DNA of 64,000 nucleotides, taken from NCBI GenBank assembly GCA_949710005.1, contig OX453280.1, forward strand, positions 17,240,773 through 17,304,772, in the 5' to 3' direction. This DNA is from Ricordea florida. Taxonomy: Eukaryota > Cnidaria > Anthozoa > Corallimorpharia > Ricordeidae. Of the stretch, positions 23,462 through 31,634 are shown piece after piece (the stretch's first letter is position 1; the number at the start of each line of letters is the position of its first letter). Made by a program: the position numbers and the translations under genes. A model generated the notes under the pieces. That model saw nothing but the letters and a program-made list of their open reading frames with translations, ran no database searches and was not told where the DNA came from.

Positions 23462-23731
23462 GGGACGGACCATTAGAGAAGTGATGGGAGGGGTGGGTGG
23501 GGAATTTTTTTTTCGCTCACTGCTTGTGCAGGAATTTTTTTTTCAGGTGAACCCCTCTGCACGAATTTTTTTTACTACGTGTGAAAAAGTCACAATTGGA
23601 CCTTCTGCATGAATTTTTTTTTACCTTCTTCTTTGCATGAATTTTTTTTCTTGGTATTTGCCCTTGCATGAATTTTTTTTGCTTGTTTCCCCCCCCCCCC
23701 CACCCCCATCACTTTTCTAATGGTCCGTCCC
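23462..23731. mobile_element. MITE with TTA target duplication
   Basis: Terminal inverted repeats of about 30 bp begin GGGACGGACCATTAGA. The flanks are TTA at 23459-23461 and 23732-23734, compatible with the PIF/Harbinger superfamily. The interior is a degenerate tandem array of GCATGAATTTTTTTT-like units. No coding capacity. Confidence 0.65.
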
Positions 23732-23939
23732 TTAACTGAATTTTTGTTGATGTAGTGGTTGGAAAAAGTATGGGGGGGGGGGTTGGGTGGAATGCCAAAG
23801 TAAATACTTGACAAATAAGCTCGGCAACCTAATATGTCTTGAAGACTGGAAGAATGTGGAAAGTATCAAACTGCTTCCACAGCGAAATGGGAGCCGGGGG
23901 GTACTCCTTGAAAAATTGGGTAGGGGTGTGTGGCTCGCT

Positions 23940-24004
23940 TCCCAAAATCCTTACCCTATTTATGACCAAAATCTGCAATTTTCCCTACCCTGTTTATGAC
24001 CTAA
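23940..24004. repeat. Host dispersed repeat, left part (Polinton target)
   Basis: Contains TACCCTATTTATGACC-like units. Similar units (TACCCTATTTATTACC, TACCCTATTTATGACA) resume right of the Polinton between about 39970 and 40230. The Polinton therefore appears to have inserted into a pre-existing host repeat. Confidence 0.5.
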
Positions 24005-24503
24005 AGAGAGTAGGTATTGGGGGGTTCTAGCACACCCGATTAATTTTCAGCCAAACCTGTGTAAAAATATTAATCAAGGATTAATCAGGAAAATTAACCG
24101 GAAAATTAAACAGAGATTTTGTCAAGTCAATACCAAGCCAATGCCAAGCAATTACCAACCCACCACCAAGCCGTTGCCAAGGGTTCAGACAAACACGATT
24201 AATTTTCAGCCAAACCTGAGTAAAATATTAAACAAGGATTAATCAGGAAAATTAATCGGAAAATTTAACAGAGATTTTACCAAGCCGATACCAAGCCGAT
24301 ACAAAGCCGATACCAAGCCTCACCAAACCCTATACTGAACCCTACCTTTTACAACATCCAGAATAAGTTTGAGGAAAGAGGGCGTGGAGAATTCACCATC
24401 CCTATCCAAGCCCACCCTGCATAAGTATCCGCAAAATAAAAAAAAATTGAAAATATGATTTTTAATATTGGTTTAAAGAATAAATTATGAGAGTATAAAT
24501 GGA
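24005..24503 (+). repeat. Polinton left terminal inverted repeat
   Basis: 499 bp, inverse of 39466-39964; I see one mismatch (24383 against 39586). It starts AGAGAGTAGG. It contains an internal direct duplication of an 80-90 bp block starting GATTAATTTTCAGCCAAACC (about 24038 and 24199) and tandem CCAAGCCGATA units (about 24280-24325). The inner end carries the promoter-like box AATATTGGTTTAAAGA (24464-24479) and the first five bases of the adjacent coding region, so both TIRs supply a promoter and a start codon. Confidence 0.95.
24464..24479 (+). promoter_or_regulatory. Promoter-like box of the Polinton, left TIR
   Basis: AATATTGGTTTAAAGA, ending 19 nt before the ATG at 24499. The same box occurs at 25064-25078 before the next gene and, inverted, at 39490-39505 before the polymerase gene. 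Related TTTAAAG boxes precede most other genes of the element. Confidence 0.55.
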
Positions 24504-25041
24504 GAATTTAAAAGAATTAAATGTAACACAATTGAAACAACGCGATAGTGAGCGAATGCCTATCTCAAACCCCAGAAATAATAACCCAATTCAGTCACAA
24601 ATAAACATTATTGATGAACCAGTGCCAGAGATTAATATTCCCCTTCTCGAAACTTCCCAACCCAAACTTAATGAATTGAAATTTGTACAACTGAAAAAAA
24701 TTGCTAAAGAGATGAAAATTAAAGGACGATCTAGAATGCGAAAAGAAGATTTTATTAATGCGTTAAAAAAATTTCCAGATGAGGAGATTAATAAATTAAT
24801 ACTAAAAGATACTATCAATAATTATAATTATATTTGTATTCATGGAAAGTGTAAATATTTCTGTAGAGAGTGTGGAGGAACACAAATATGTGAACACAAT
24901 AAAATTAAGTCATACTGTAAAGAATGTAAAGGCTCACAAATATGTGAACACAAATTACAAAAGTATATATGTAAAGAGTGTAAAGGAAAAGGAATATGTG
25001 AACATAATAAACAAAAGAGACAGTGTAAAGAATGTTGTTAA
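24499..25041 (+). CDS. Polinton unknown protein with SAP/Rho-N-like segment and Cys/His repeats
   Basis: 180 residues. Residues about 55-92 (LKFVQLKKIAKEMKIKGRS then KEDFINAL) resemble a SAP or Rho N-terminal type helix-turn-helix used for nucleic acid binding. Residues about 110-180 hold three to four repeats of the form ICxHNKxKxxCKECKG, each with two Cys, a Cys and a His, probably binding zinc. Such repeats occur in proteins of large DNA viruses (from memory). The start codon lies at the inner edge of the left TIR, behind the shared promoter box. A role in DNA binding or regulation is inference. Confidence 0.7.
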   Translation: MENLKELNVTQLKQRDSERMPISNPRNNNPIQSQINIIDEPVPEINIPLLETSQPKLNELKFVQLKKIAKEMKIKGRSRMRKEDFINALKKFPDEEINKLILKDTINNYNYICIHGKCKYFCRECGGTQICEHNKIKSYCKECKGSQICEHKLQKYICKECKGKGICEHNKQKRQCKECC

Positions 25042-25063
25042 ATATAAAAAAAAATTTGATTTT

Positions 25064-25078
25064 AATATTGGTTTAAAG
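25064..25078 (+). promoter_or_regulatory. Internal copy of the TIR promoter box
   Basis: AATATTGGTTTAAAG, 21 nt before the ATG at 25100. The surrounding 27 bp (about 25052-25078) copy the inner end of the TIR (ATTTGATTTTAATATTGG), suggesting that the promoter segment was duplicated into the element. Confidence 0.55.
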
Positions 25079-25099
25079 TTATAAAATAAAATATAAAAG

Positions 25100-25651
25100 A
25101 TGGAAAGACAAAAATATAAGAGGAAAATAAAAAAGGCTTTAGATTTTGCTTTTACTATTGAATATTTTAACACTGAAAGAATTGATAATATGGATTTTTT
25201 GAGGTTAATAAAAAAAGATTGTTTATACTCTCTATCAAAAGCACTTTCTATTAAATATGAGGATGAAGGTAAAAGAGAATTAGTGGAGTTTCAAATTAAT
25301 TACACTCATGTTAATAGTAATTTTAGTGGGCATAAGTATTATTATTGTTTTGCTTTTTCTCCAATCTCTGATATGAGTGTTATATTCCCCAAAGATGAAA
25401 AAAGCAATGATTTTTTAACGGATAGGGAAGAATCAAAAGAATTTGGAGAAGCTTTAATAAATAAAAAAGTTATTATTGATACTTTTTGGGTAAGTGTATA
25501 TACAAACACATATAAAGTATTACATAAAAATAAATTTTACAAAGATTTACATAATGATTTAATGGTAGCAGCATGGCACCCAAAAAGAGTTGTGGATTGG
25601 TGTTATGATATTGAGGAGCAAGAAATTTATAATTCTTTACCGGATGAATAA
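25100..25651 (+). CDS. Polinton unknown protein with C-terminal WHPxRVxxW motif
   Basis: 183 residues, Lys-rich N-terminus, no membrane segment. The C-terminus reads AAWHPKRVVDWCYD, a motif I recall as the tail of many uncharacterised large DNA virus and virus-like proteins; function unknown. It is convergent with the gene ending at 25714. Second gene of the rightward pair behind the left TIR, so plausibly an early gene; that is inference. Confidence 0.7.
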   Translation: MERQKYKRKIKKALDFAFTIEYFNTERIDNMDFLRLIKKDCLYSLSKALSIKYEDEGKRELVEFQINYTHVNSNFSGHKYYYCFAFSPISDMSVIFPKDEKSNDFLTDREESKEFGEALINKKVIIDTFWVSVYTNTYKVLHKNKFYKDLHNDLMVAAWHPKRVVDWCYDIEEQEIYNSLPDE

Positions 25652-25713
25652 TCTTATATTTCCTTTACTACTAATTATGTTATATAACCTAATAATGGTT
25701 ACATAACAAAAAT

Positions 25714-26349
25714 TTATCTAAATCTTAAACTAAAAGTTATGGGAGAACCCATCAGATCAAGTTTTTTCCATTCAACATCTAAGATGGTTAAATCAAAGTA
25801 GTTTATAACGCTATCATATTTTCGAACAGGAATTGTTGGATAATCCTTTGAGGGTATGTTTGCAAGAAGGGTTGATGGTGAGAGTTTCACAAGTTCACCA
25901 TATTTTGTTTTATTCATATATGACGACTTATTATCCACTATACTACACATAAGTCTCAACGGCTCCTTAATCTGTATATTTATAGGGTATAATTTACCAG
26001 GATTTATAACTCTGGGTATACCTAAACCAACCGCCAACCCTCTCGTAAGTTTAATGTTAAAGTTCTTATTTGAATATAGATAGTCAACAGTGTCTGTCTC
26101 AATGATTGTTATCTTTGCCTTATCGGTATCATTAAGAAAGGTCGACTGAATATCACGCAACGAATATGTACCGGGTTGTATTATTATTAGAGGCTGATTC
26201 TCATCATTAAACAATATCTGCTGATCCTTGAAATTAATTAATCTTTTGGTTTGTATATTACAATCAAGGAGTTGTATCTCCCGAAGATTTTTCAGCGGCG
26301 GATCTAAATAAATCCTTGTTTCAGACTCATACATGGTAATGCTTAACAT
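25714..26349 (-). CDS. Probable Polinton minor capsid (penton-like) protein
   Basis: 211 residues, beta-rich by pattern, no membrane segment. N-terminal layout (IYLDPPLKN-REIQLLDC then I-QPGTYSLRDIQ) and a later GLAVGLGIPR resemble structural proteins encoded by invertebrate Polintons next to the capsid genes. A single jelly-roll minor capsid fits the size, but I cannot show homology without a profile search. A TCTTTAGAT box at 26371-26379, 21 nt before the ATG, is the putative promoter. It is the last gene of the leftward late block. Confidence 0.5.
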   Translation of the reverse strand: MLSITMYESETRIYLDPPLKNLREIQLLDCNIQTKRLINFKDQQILFNDENQPLIIIQPGTYSLRDIQSTFLNDTDKAKITIIETDTVDYLYSNKNFNIKLTRGLAVGLGIPRVINPGKLYPINIQIKEPLRLMCSIVDNKSSYMNKTKYGELVKLSPSTLLANIPSKDYPTIPVRKYDSVINYFDLTILDVEWKKLDLMGSPITFSLRFR

Positions 26350-26577
26350 TTTTGTTTTCTGCGAAGCTGGTCTTTAGATCTGATTACATCATTGACGTAA
26401 TCACATTCCTGAGCGACGTTAGAAACCAGCCTTTAAAAAGTAAACATAAAATCTACTTTTCGATTTCAAAACCACTTTACGTTTTGCTTGTTGCTATGTC
26501 GTAAAAGTATGCAATCTATTGTTCTACACGTGAACGCTAATCCAAAAACAATGATAATCACGTGAAATGGTCATGAA
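26350..26577. other. Polinton intergenic gap
   Basis: 228 bp between two leftward genes. Holds the promoter-like box of the downstream gene (26371-26379) and a small inverted pair GACCAGC / GCTGGTC (at about 26364-26371 and 26409-26416 in related form). No frame seen. Confidence 0.4.
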
Positions 26578-28266
26578 CTACCGAAATAGATACCACGCCA
26601 ACCCTCCACTGATAATTATAAATGCTAATATACGCACTTCATGCTCGCTTTGTGGATTGGTTTCATGTTGCATAGTCACGTCCTGACCTTTGGTTGACTT
26701 TTCATTTTGCTTTGGAGGGATTTTTGTTTTCGGATTTGTCTCAACTATTGAATGAGGTAATTTTAACTTTGAAGATCCTAAGTTATGACTTATTCCAACC
26801 GGTTTTGATTCCATGTTTAGCGAATTATTCACCCCAAATTTCATATCACCAGTCGCTTTCATAAGTTTGTTATTATATCCAACCACGCTCTCTGTATTTA
26901 TGATCATATTACTCGGCATCAACCACAAACCAGGAGCAATAGCTAAATCAAGCCGCAATTTCGCTTCTTGTACGGCTAATTGATAATTTTTAACAGAATT
27001 CGAAATGTCATTCTCAATCACACTACTTTCAAATAAAGCCAAGAATTCTTGTTGTGTCTCGATTGCTCCGCCGCCATTACCATAAATCGAGTTTCTAGTG
27101 TTAACTTGTGCACCCAATATACAGTAAACAAAAGCTTCGGCGGATCGATTCAATCTACCAAGTCCGGCTTTAGTGAGTCCATACCCACTTGTTGGAATAA
27201 ACCAAGCATATTTGAAATCAGCAAAGTCATCATTACGGATAAATGATATTAGATTTCCTTTTTCTTTCTTACCGCCGTCATCAGCGAATTTACCGCCTTC
27301 ACCGGGCCATTGATCTGCTTCATGATCATAATTTCTTACTACATGTACATTTTGATATCCTCCTCCTTTTCCATGGTATCCGGAACCATAATCAAGAAAT
27401 ATATCTCCTAAACCTCCGTTTCTACCGCCTTTCCATCTAAAATCAGAATTATTACTAACCCCAAATTCAGCGCACAATCGTTGATATGCAACTTTATTAT
27501 ATGGGTTATTATTTATCACAAAAGGTTGTTCATCTGGTAAAGGCAGTTTCAATTCATATAATATCCGTCTTATTGTGAAATATATATGAAAATTAATGAA
27601 GCTATTAACTACTTTAGGGTAATTTAGACTTTCAAAAGGACTAATCCCACAACCAGATGTTGCGCACCATACTGCAAAGTTAAGTTGTTGTGGCCAATAA
27701 TTCATATCTGGTTCATTCAACCATTTTCTACTTTGTTTGCCAAACTTGAATGTTACAACTTGTGATGTAAATATGTTTCTCATTTTTGCTGTGAATTTCT
27801 TCGTATTTGAAACGTATATATCTAGAAAGGTTAGCATTTTTGTTACATCAGTTGTAAAATCATCAAAGTTAATAGCTGGTATTGGGTAAGTTCGAATGGT
27901 TATCGATAAACTCTTTGGGAAAGATGAAACTACTTCGGGTGAACTTAACCCTAAATCTTGCCATAACAATGTTTTCAAATTAGAAGGAAGATCATCAGTC
28001 CATGTTTTTCCAGTAGGATCATCATTAGACATGATTGTTGTTCCATTAACTTTCCACTTAATGTATCCGCCAAATGAATCATTCACAAATGTAAATTTAT
28101 CAAGATTGGCTCTTGGATACCGGGTTTTGAAATCATCTAATAACATCTTATTCTTTATTTTTCTTCGGTTATTCCACGTCTTTATATTTGGAATAAGATG
28201 TAAAGTATTAATTAATTTCTTTTCTAATACCTGCAAAACAATTGCAACCCACATCAGTTCTTTCAT
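26578..28266 (-). CDS. Polinton 562-residue unknown protein with C-terminal membrane anchor
   Basis: 562 residues, one of the largest late proteins. Not recognised. It has a short hydrophobic N-terminus, a Gly-rich middle (about 285-345, with GGRNGGLGD, YGSGYHGKGGGY and GGKFADDGGKK), a helical stretch (about 420-450) and a C-terminal membrane segment (RILAFIIISGGLAWYLFR). It starts 9 bp after the stop of the upstream gene and has no TTTAAAG box, unlike its neighbours. An internal Met at about residue 41 (MLLDDF) is an alternative start. A virion-associated role is inferred only from its place among late genes. Confidence 0.65.
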   Translation of the reverse strand: MKELMWVAIVLQVLEKKLINTLHLIPNIKTWNNRRKIKNKMLLDDFKTRYPRANLDKFTFVNDSFGGYIKWKVNGTTIMSNDDPTGKTWTDDLPSNLKTLLWQDLGLSSPEVVSSFPKSLSITIRTYPIPAINFDDFTTDVTKMLTFLDIYVSNTKKFTAKMRNIFTSQVVTFKFGKQSRKWLNEPDMNYWPQQLNFAVWCATSGCGISPFESLNYPKVVNSFINFHIYFTIRRILYELKLPLPDEQPFVINNNPYNKVAYQRLCAEFGVSNNSDFRWKGGRNGGLGDIFLDYGSGYHGKGGGYQNVHVVRNYDHEADQWPGEGGKFADDGGKKEKGNLISFIRNDDFADFKYAWFIPTSGYGLTKAGLGRLNRSAEAFVYCILGAQVNTRNSIYGNGGGAIETQQEFLALFESSVIENDISNSVKNYQLAVQEAKLRLDLAIAPGLWLMPSNMIINTESVVGYNNKLMKATGDMKFGVNNSLNMESKPVGISHNLGSSKLKLPHSIVETNPKTKIPPKQNEKSTKGQDVTMQHETNPQSEHEVRILAFIIISGGLAWYLFR

Positions 28267-28275
28267 ATGAAATTT

Positions 28276-28872
28276 TTAATGAGCGGGAGTGGTTAACTCT
28301 TTTAATAGATCTGCGCGAACTTCTCTTCTTATCTGAGACATGTTTAAGTTTTTTTCTGTATCTCTCCTAAATTTTTGACGAACTTCTAGTTTTAGTTTTT
28401 GAAACTTTTCCAACTCTGCTAAAATTATAGTAAATTCTTGATCTGATATAACATTATCTTTCAAAGCCTTTGAAACCAAGTCGTTAATGGTGTTTAATTT
28501 TGATTTTGCAATTGCAGCGGTTTGTTCGTGTTTACTAACTTTACCAGAAAGTCTTTTAGCGGCAATACCAAATCCAACCGATAATCCTCCAAAAACTCCA
28601 CCTACAACACCCAAAGGCACACCAACAACAGCGCCAAAACCAGTAAGAGAAGTTCCTAAACCGCTTGCAGATAGAATAACTGAAATCATACCGCCACAAA
28701 CACTTATTTTTGTAAACATTCCTCTAGCTCTATTATATTTTTTCCTTACATCTTCATAATGTTTAATTTCTCTCTCGAGATTTTGTAATACTTCACTCGA
28801 TTTTTGTAGTCTGAAATTAATAGGATCTGTATTATTAGGTAATCCAGGGTAAATTCTGTTGTATTCATCCAT
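28276..28872 (-). CDS. Polinton membrane protein, Gly-rich hydrophobic hairpin
   Basis: 198 residues. A helical, charged N-terminus is followed by a long Gly-rich hydrophobic stretch (about 55-108: ISVILSASGLGTS then GAVVGVPLGVVGGVFGGLS) that could form two membrane helices. A coiled-coil, basic C-terminus follows. Box TATCTTTAGA at 28898-28907, 25 nt upstream. The layout recalls small pore or colicin-like membrane proteins, but no family is assigned. It is followed after 9 bp by the 562-residue gene. Confidence 0.6.
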   Translation of the reverse strand: MDEYNRIYPGLPNNTDPINFRLQKSSEVLQNLEREIKHYEDVRKKYNRARGMFTKISVCGGMISVILSASGLGTSLTGFGAVVGVPLGVVGGVFGGLSVGFGIAAKRLSGKVSKHEQTAAIAKSKLNTINDLVSKALKDNVISDQEFTIILAELEKFQKLKLEVRQKFRRDTEKNLNMSQIRREVRADLLKELTTPAH

Positions 28873-28908
28873 ATTATATTTTTACTACTCAACATGATAT
28901 CTTTAGAT

Positions 28909-29862
28909 CTACTTTCTCTTTTTTATACTTTCCACAAAATATAGAACCACAGCCATTATCAAAAGCCAAGCATTCTTACCTAAAAATCCAATAACTTCGC
29001 CAGCTGTTTTGAATAGAAAGCTAACTATTGCGCCAACCATTCCTGGTAATATTTCACCAAGTTTCTTACCGAGAGCTTTCAATCCATTTCCAACACCTTT
29101 TCCTAAAGTAGATAATCCTTTTGAAAGATTAGAAACTATAGCCCCAATTATAACACCAACAGCGCTAACAACAGCAAAAACTGTAAAACCATACTTTTTA
29201 AAGATTGCTTTAATTCGGTCCCTTAATGACATTCTTTCCTGTATTCTATCTCTCTCACTCTCCATGTTTGATATATCATTCTGTTCATTAGGAATTTCTG
29301 TATTTAGATTTTCAAGCTCGGCAGTTTCCTCGGGCGTTCTAATTGGTTTATTCTCAATGAATTTTTTCTTCTCAATCTTTTTATCCAATGTTTCTTTTTT
29401 CTTATTGATTTCATTATTCATATCTTCAATGATATCTTCTGCCCGGCGCCCTAAAGATTTTTTTAGAAAACCATCAGGAAGTTTAGCTTTAGTTTTTAGA
29501 TTTCTAAATTCGCTTCCTCTAAGAACATATGTAGCTGCATTAATTCTATTTGCTAATTTAATTGCTGGTAATTTTATTCCTTCTCCAATATCTTGTAAAA
29601 ATGTTACAAAATTTTCAAATTTTGATTCTGGATATACAATTTTTATATCATCTTCAGCTTCTTTTTTTCCTTTAAGCCTTTCATTAATACCACCAAATGA
29701 AGTTTCTGCCTCCTTATTAGCAGGATCAATTAGAGGGGTGGTTGATGATATTGTATCCAATTCCAAATTTTGTTCATCAATATCATCATTATCATCATCT
29801 TTTGTTTCATTTAGTTCAGTTGGATCTAAATCATCTAATGGTAAATATCCTCCTTCTGCCAT
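28909..29862 (-). CDS. Polinton membrane protein with coiled coil
   Basis: 317 residues: acidic N-terminus (about 1-55), a coiled coil rich in Lys and Glu (about 135-205), a membrane segment (TVFAVVSAVGVIIGAIVSNL, about 224-245), a Gly-rich amphipathic stretch, and a second hydrophobic block to the C-terminus (about 270-312) ending in basic KKRK. Box AATCTTTAAA at 29890-29899, 27 nt upstream. Unknown function; membrane association is a confident inference from sequence. Confidence 0.65.
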   Translation of the reverse strand: MAEGGYLPLDDLDPTELNETKDDDNDDIDEQNLELDTISSTTPLIDPANKEAETSFGGINERLKGKKEAEDDIKIVYPESKFENFVTFLQDIGEGIKLPAIKLANRINAATYVLRGSEFRNLKTKAKLPDGFLKKSLGRRAEDIIEDMNNEINKKKETLDKKIEKKKFIENKPIRTPEETAELENLNTEIPNEQNDISNMESERDRIQERMSLRDRIKAIFKKYGFTVFAVVSAVGVIIGAIVSNLSKGLSTLGKGVGNGLKALGKKLGEILPGMVGAIVSFLFKTAGEVIGFLGKNAWLLIMAVVLYFVESIKKRK

Positions 29863-29910
29863 ATTTAGATTTTTTACTCATTAGTAAGAAATCTTTAAAT
29901 ATTCTTGAAG

Positions 29911-30303
29911 TTATAAAAATTTACTTGCTACATAACCCAATGCCAACATACCACCACCTACATATGCCATTTCGCCCATCTTTTGATTGTCGCTGGGTCT
30001 ATAATAATCTGAAAATTTAGGTTCTTGCATTTGTTCATATAATGCAAATTGTTCATTTGTAGTTGAAATATTTTTTGATGCTTGATATTTTTCATCTTTT
30101 TTCTTTATTTTCCAATCCATTAGTTTTTGTCTTTTTTCCTGATATTCTGCATAATCTCTTTGATATTTTTCTAATGCTTTATCGTGTCGTATTCGTTCTG
30201 TATCAACATTTTTTCCTGATAAATATTTTGCAAGATAGTTTCCACCAACAAAGGCAGTTGCATTTAATACAGCTCCTCCAATCATAAATGCTATTGATGC
30301 CAT
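29911..30303 (-). CDS. Polinton small protein with N-terminal membrane segment
   Basis: 130 residues. The first 25 residues are hydrophobic (IAFMIGGAVLNATAFVGGNY); the middle is charged and helical. A second hydrophobic stretch is at the C-terminus (MAYVGGGMLALGYVASKFL). It begins only 12 bp after the upstream stop and lacks its own box, so it may be translated from a transcript shared with the gene at 30316-30534. Not recognised. Confidence 0.55.
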   Translation of the reverse strand: MASIAFMIGGAVLNATAFVGGNYLAKYLSGKNVDTERIRHDKALEKYQRDYAEYQEKRQKLMDWKIKKKDEKYQASKNISTTNEQFALYEQMQEPKFSDYYRPSDNQKMGEMAYVGGGMLALGYVASKFL

Positions 30304-30315
30304 TTTTTATATTCG

Positions 30316-30534
30316 TTAATTTGGAAGTATCTTTTGTTCCTCTAAATATGTTTTTAGATACATACTTCCAGATAATACAGCTACCCATTTTGCATAATTT
30401 GTAATACTTGAGGATGGGTCGTTCATAAATGATTCTTTAATCATCTTTTTAGCTACATAACCAACTCCAGCTGCTAATCCGATAAGGACTGCTGAATCAG
30501 TAACAGTTTTCACAAGTTTATTTTCGTTTGACAT
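30316..30534 (-). CDS. Polinton 72-residue membrane protein
   Basis: Hydrophobic core (SAVLIGLAAGVGYVAKKM) and a second weak hydrophobic stretch (YAKWVAVLSGSMYL). Box AAACTTTTAAA at 30557-30567, 22 nt before the ATG. Small size but the same promoter layout as its neighbours supports it as a gene. Confidence 0.5.
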   Translation of the reverse strand: MSNENKLVKTVTDSAVLIGLAAGVGYVAKKMIKESFMNDPSSSITNYAKWVAVLSGSMYLKTYLEEQKILPN

Positions 30535-30597
30535 AATTTTTTACTACAACAGTAATAAACTTTTAAATGGTTTTATGTAGTAAAAAATAATTTATAA

Positions 30598-31065
30598 TTA
30601 CATCATCCCAATTTTTGGGCGATCAAGAGGCGGCGCTTGAGTATTTGTTTGCGGATTATGAACCTTTATTGGTGGGGCTTGAAAAGGTTGCGGTATTTGA
30701 GATAAATCAGGTATTCTATTTTTGTATCTCATAAACATATCAAATGCTGTAAAGCTTATTCCAACAATGGATAATACGGCTGTAAAAGATAGTTCCGGTA
30801 GCCAAGCTTTCGATTTGTTATTTGTCTTTTCTATATTTTCATTTTGCTCTTCTTCCTGTTTCATTTTTTCTTCACGTTTCATTTCCCTGGCTAATGCTTC
30901 TTTTGCTTTCTTATTATATTCTGCCAATTTTTTACCAGACGCAACCTTTTTAGGATCTTTTGCCTTTTTTCCTGTAGTTTTTTCCTCTTCTTTTGGAGGA
31001 TCTCTTGTAATTTGTTCCGCAAAGAGGGGAGAGGCTTCACCTCGATCAACAACTTCTTCTGACAT
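30598..31065 (-). CDS. Polinton membrane protein, copy A of a tandem duplication
   Basis: 155 residues from the Met of MSEEVV. The highly charged N-terminal half (Lys/Glu rich) is followed by one membrane segment (ELSFTAVLSIVGISFTAFDMF, about 94-114) and a Pro-rich C-terminus. I prefer this start to the ATG five codons upstream (31080), because the box AATCTTTAGA (31086-31095) then lies 20 nt away, matching the other genes. A shorter second copy lies at 31273-31566. Confidence 0.6.
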   Translation of the reverse strand: MSEEVVDRGEASPLFAEQITRDPPKEEEKTTGKKAKDPKKVASGKKLAEYNKKAKEALAREMKREEKMKQEEEQNENIEKTNNKSKAWLPELSFTAVLSIVGISFTAFDMFMRYKNRIPDLSQIPQPFQAPPIKVHNPQTNTQAPPLDRPKIGMM

Positions 31066-31135
31066 TATTTTACATATCATTAAGAAATCTTTAGACCACT
31101 TAGGAATGATATGTAAATAAAATAATAGTATGCTT

Positions 31136-31265
31136 AGTTGACAGTATCAGTACCGCCAGCATCTTGCTCAGTTTTGTTAGAATCATCTGTATTAGTACTT
31201 GTAACTTGTTGTATTTTACCTATTTTAACATGTTTAACAACCTGGAATAGTCCGCTAGCGCCGCC
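31136..31265 (-). pseudogene. Duplicated 3' fragment of the gene at 31635-32186
   Basis: Copies the last 40 or so codons of that gene, including KIGKIQQVTSTNTDDSNKTE and the terminal TDTV, with an internal loss. It has no 5' part or start, and is created by the tandem duplication that also copied the upstream membrane gene. Confidence 0.6.
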
Positions 31266-31272
31266 ATCTCCC

Positions 31273-31566
31273 TTATTGTGAATTTTTGAGATAAATCAGG
31301 TATTCTATTTTGTAATATTCATATCTAGCTTTTTCCTTGTATCTCATAAAAAGATCAAATGCTGTAAAACCTAATCCAACAATAGATAAAACAGTAGTAA
31401 AAGATAACTCATGCATCCATGATTTTGATTCACTATATGTATTTTCATTTTGCTCTTCTTCCTGTTTCATTTCCCTAGCTAATTCTTCTTTTGCCTTTTT
31501 TCCTGTAGTTTTTTCCTCTTCTTTTGGAGGATCTCTTGTAATTTGTTCAACAACTTCTTCAGACAT
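31273..31566 (-). CDS. Polinton membrane protein, copy B (shortened duplicate)
   Basis: Same start (MSEEVV), same EQITRDPPKEEEKTTGKK block and same membrane segment (LSIVGLGFTAFDLFMRYK) as 30598-31065. About 40 residues of the charged half are missing, and a different C-terminus results from a frame change after the membrane segment. The box AATCTTTAGA (31587-31596) is preserved 20 nt upstream. It may be expressed or may be decaying. Confidence 0.5.
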   Translation of the reverse strand: MSEEVVEQITRDPPKEEEKTTGKKAKEELAREMKQEEEQNENTYSESKSWMHELSFTTVLSIVGLGFTAFDLFMRYKEKARYEYYKIEYLIYLKNSQ

Positions 31567-31634
31567 TATTTTACATATCATTAAGAAATCTTTAGACCAC
31601 TTAGGAATGATATGTAAATAAAATAATAGTATGC

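Noticed and set aside
24841-25041. CRISPR-like array
   Set aside because: The repeated pattern is codon-level repetition of Cys/His motifs within a gene, not direct repeats with unique spacers.
29009-29884. Long plus-strand frame opposite the 317-residue Polinton gene
   Set aside because: Its hydrophobic Ser/Phe-rich product is the complement of a Lys/Glu-rich coiled coil; the minus-strand gene has the promoter box and sits in the leftward block.
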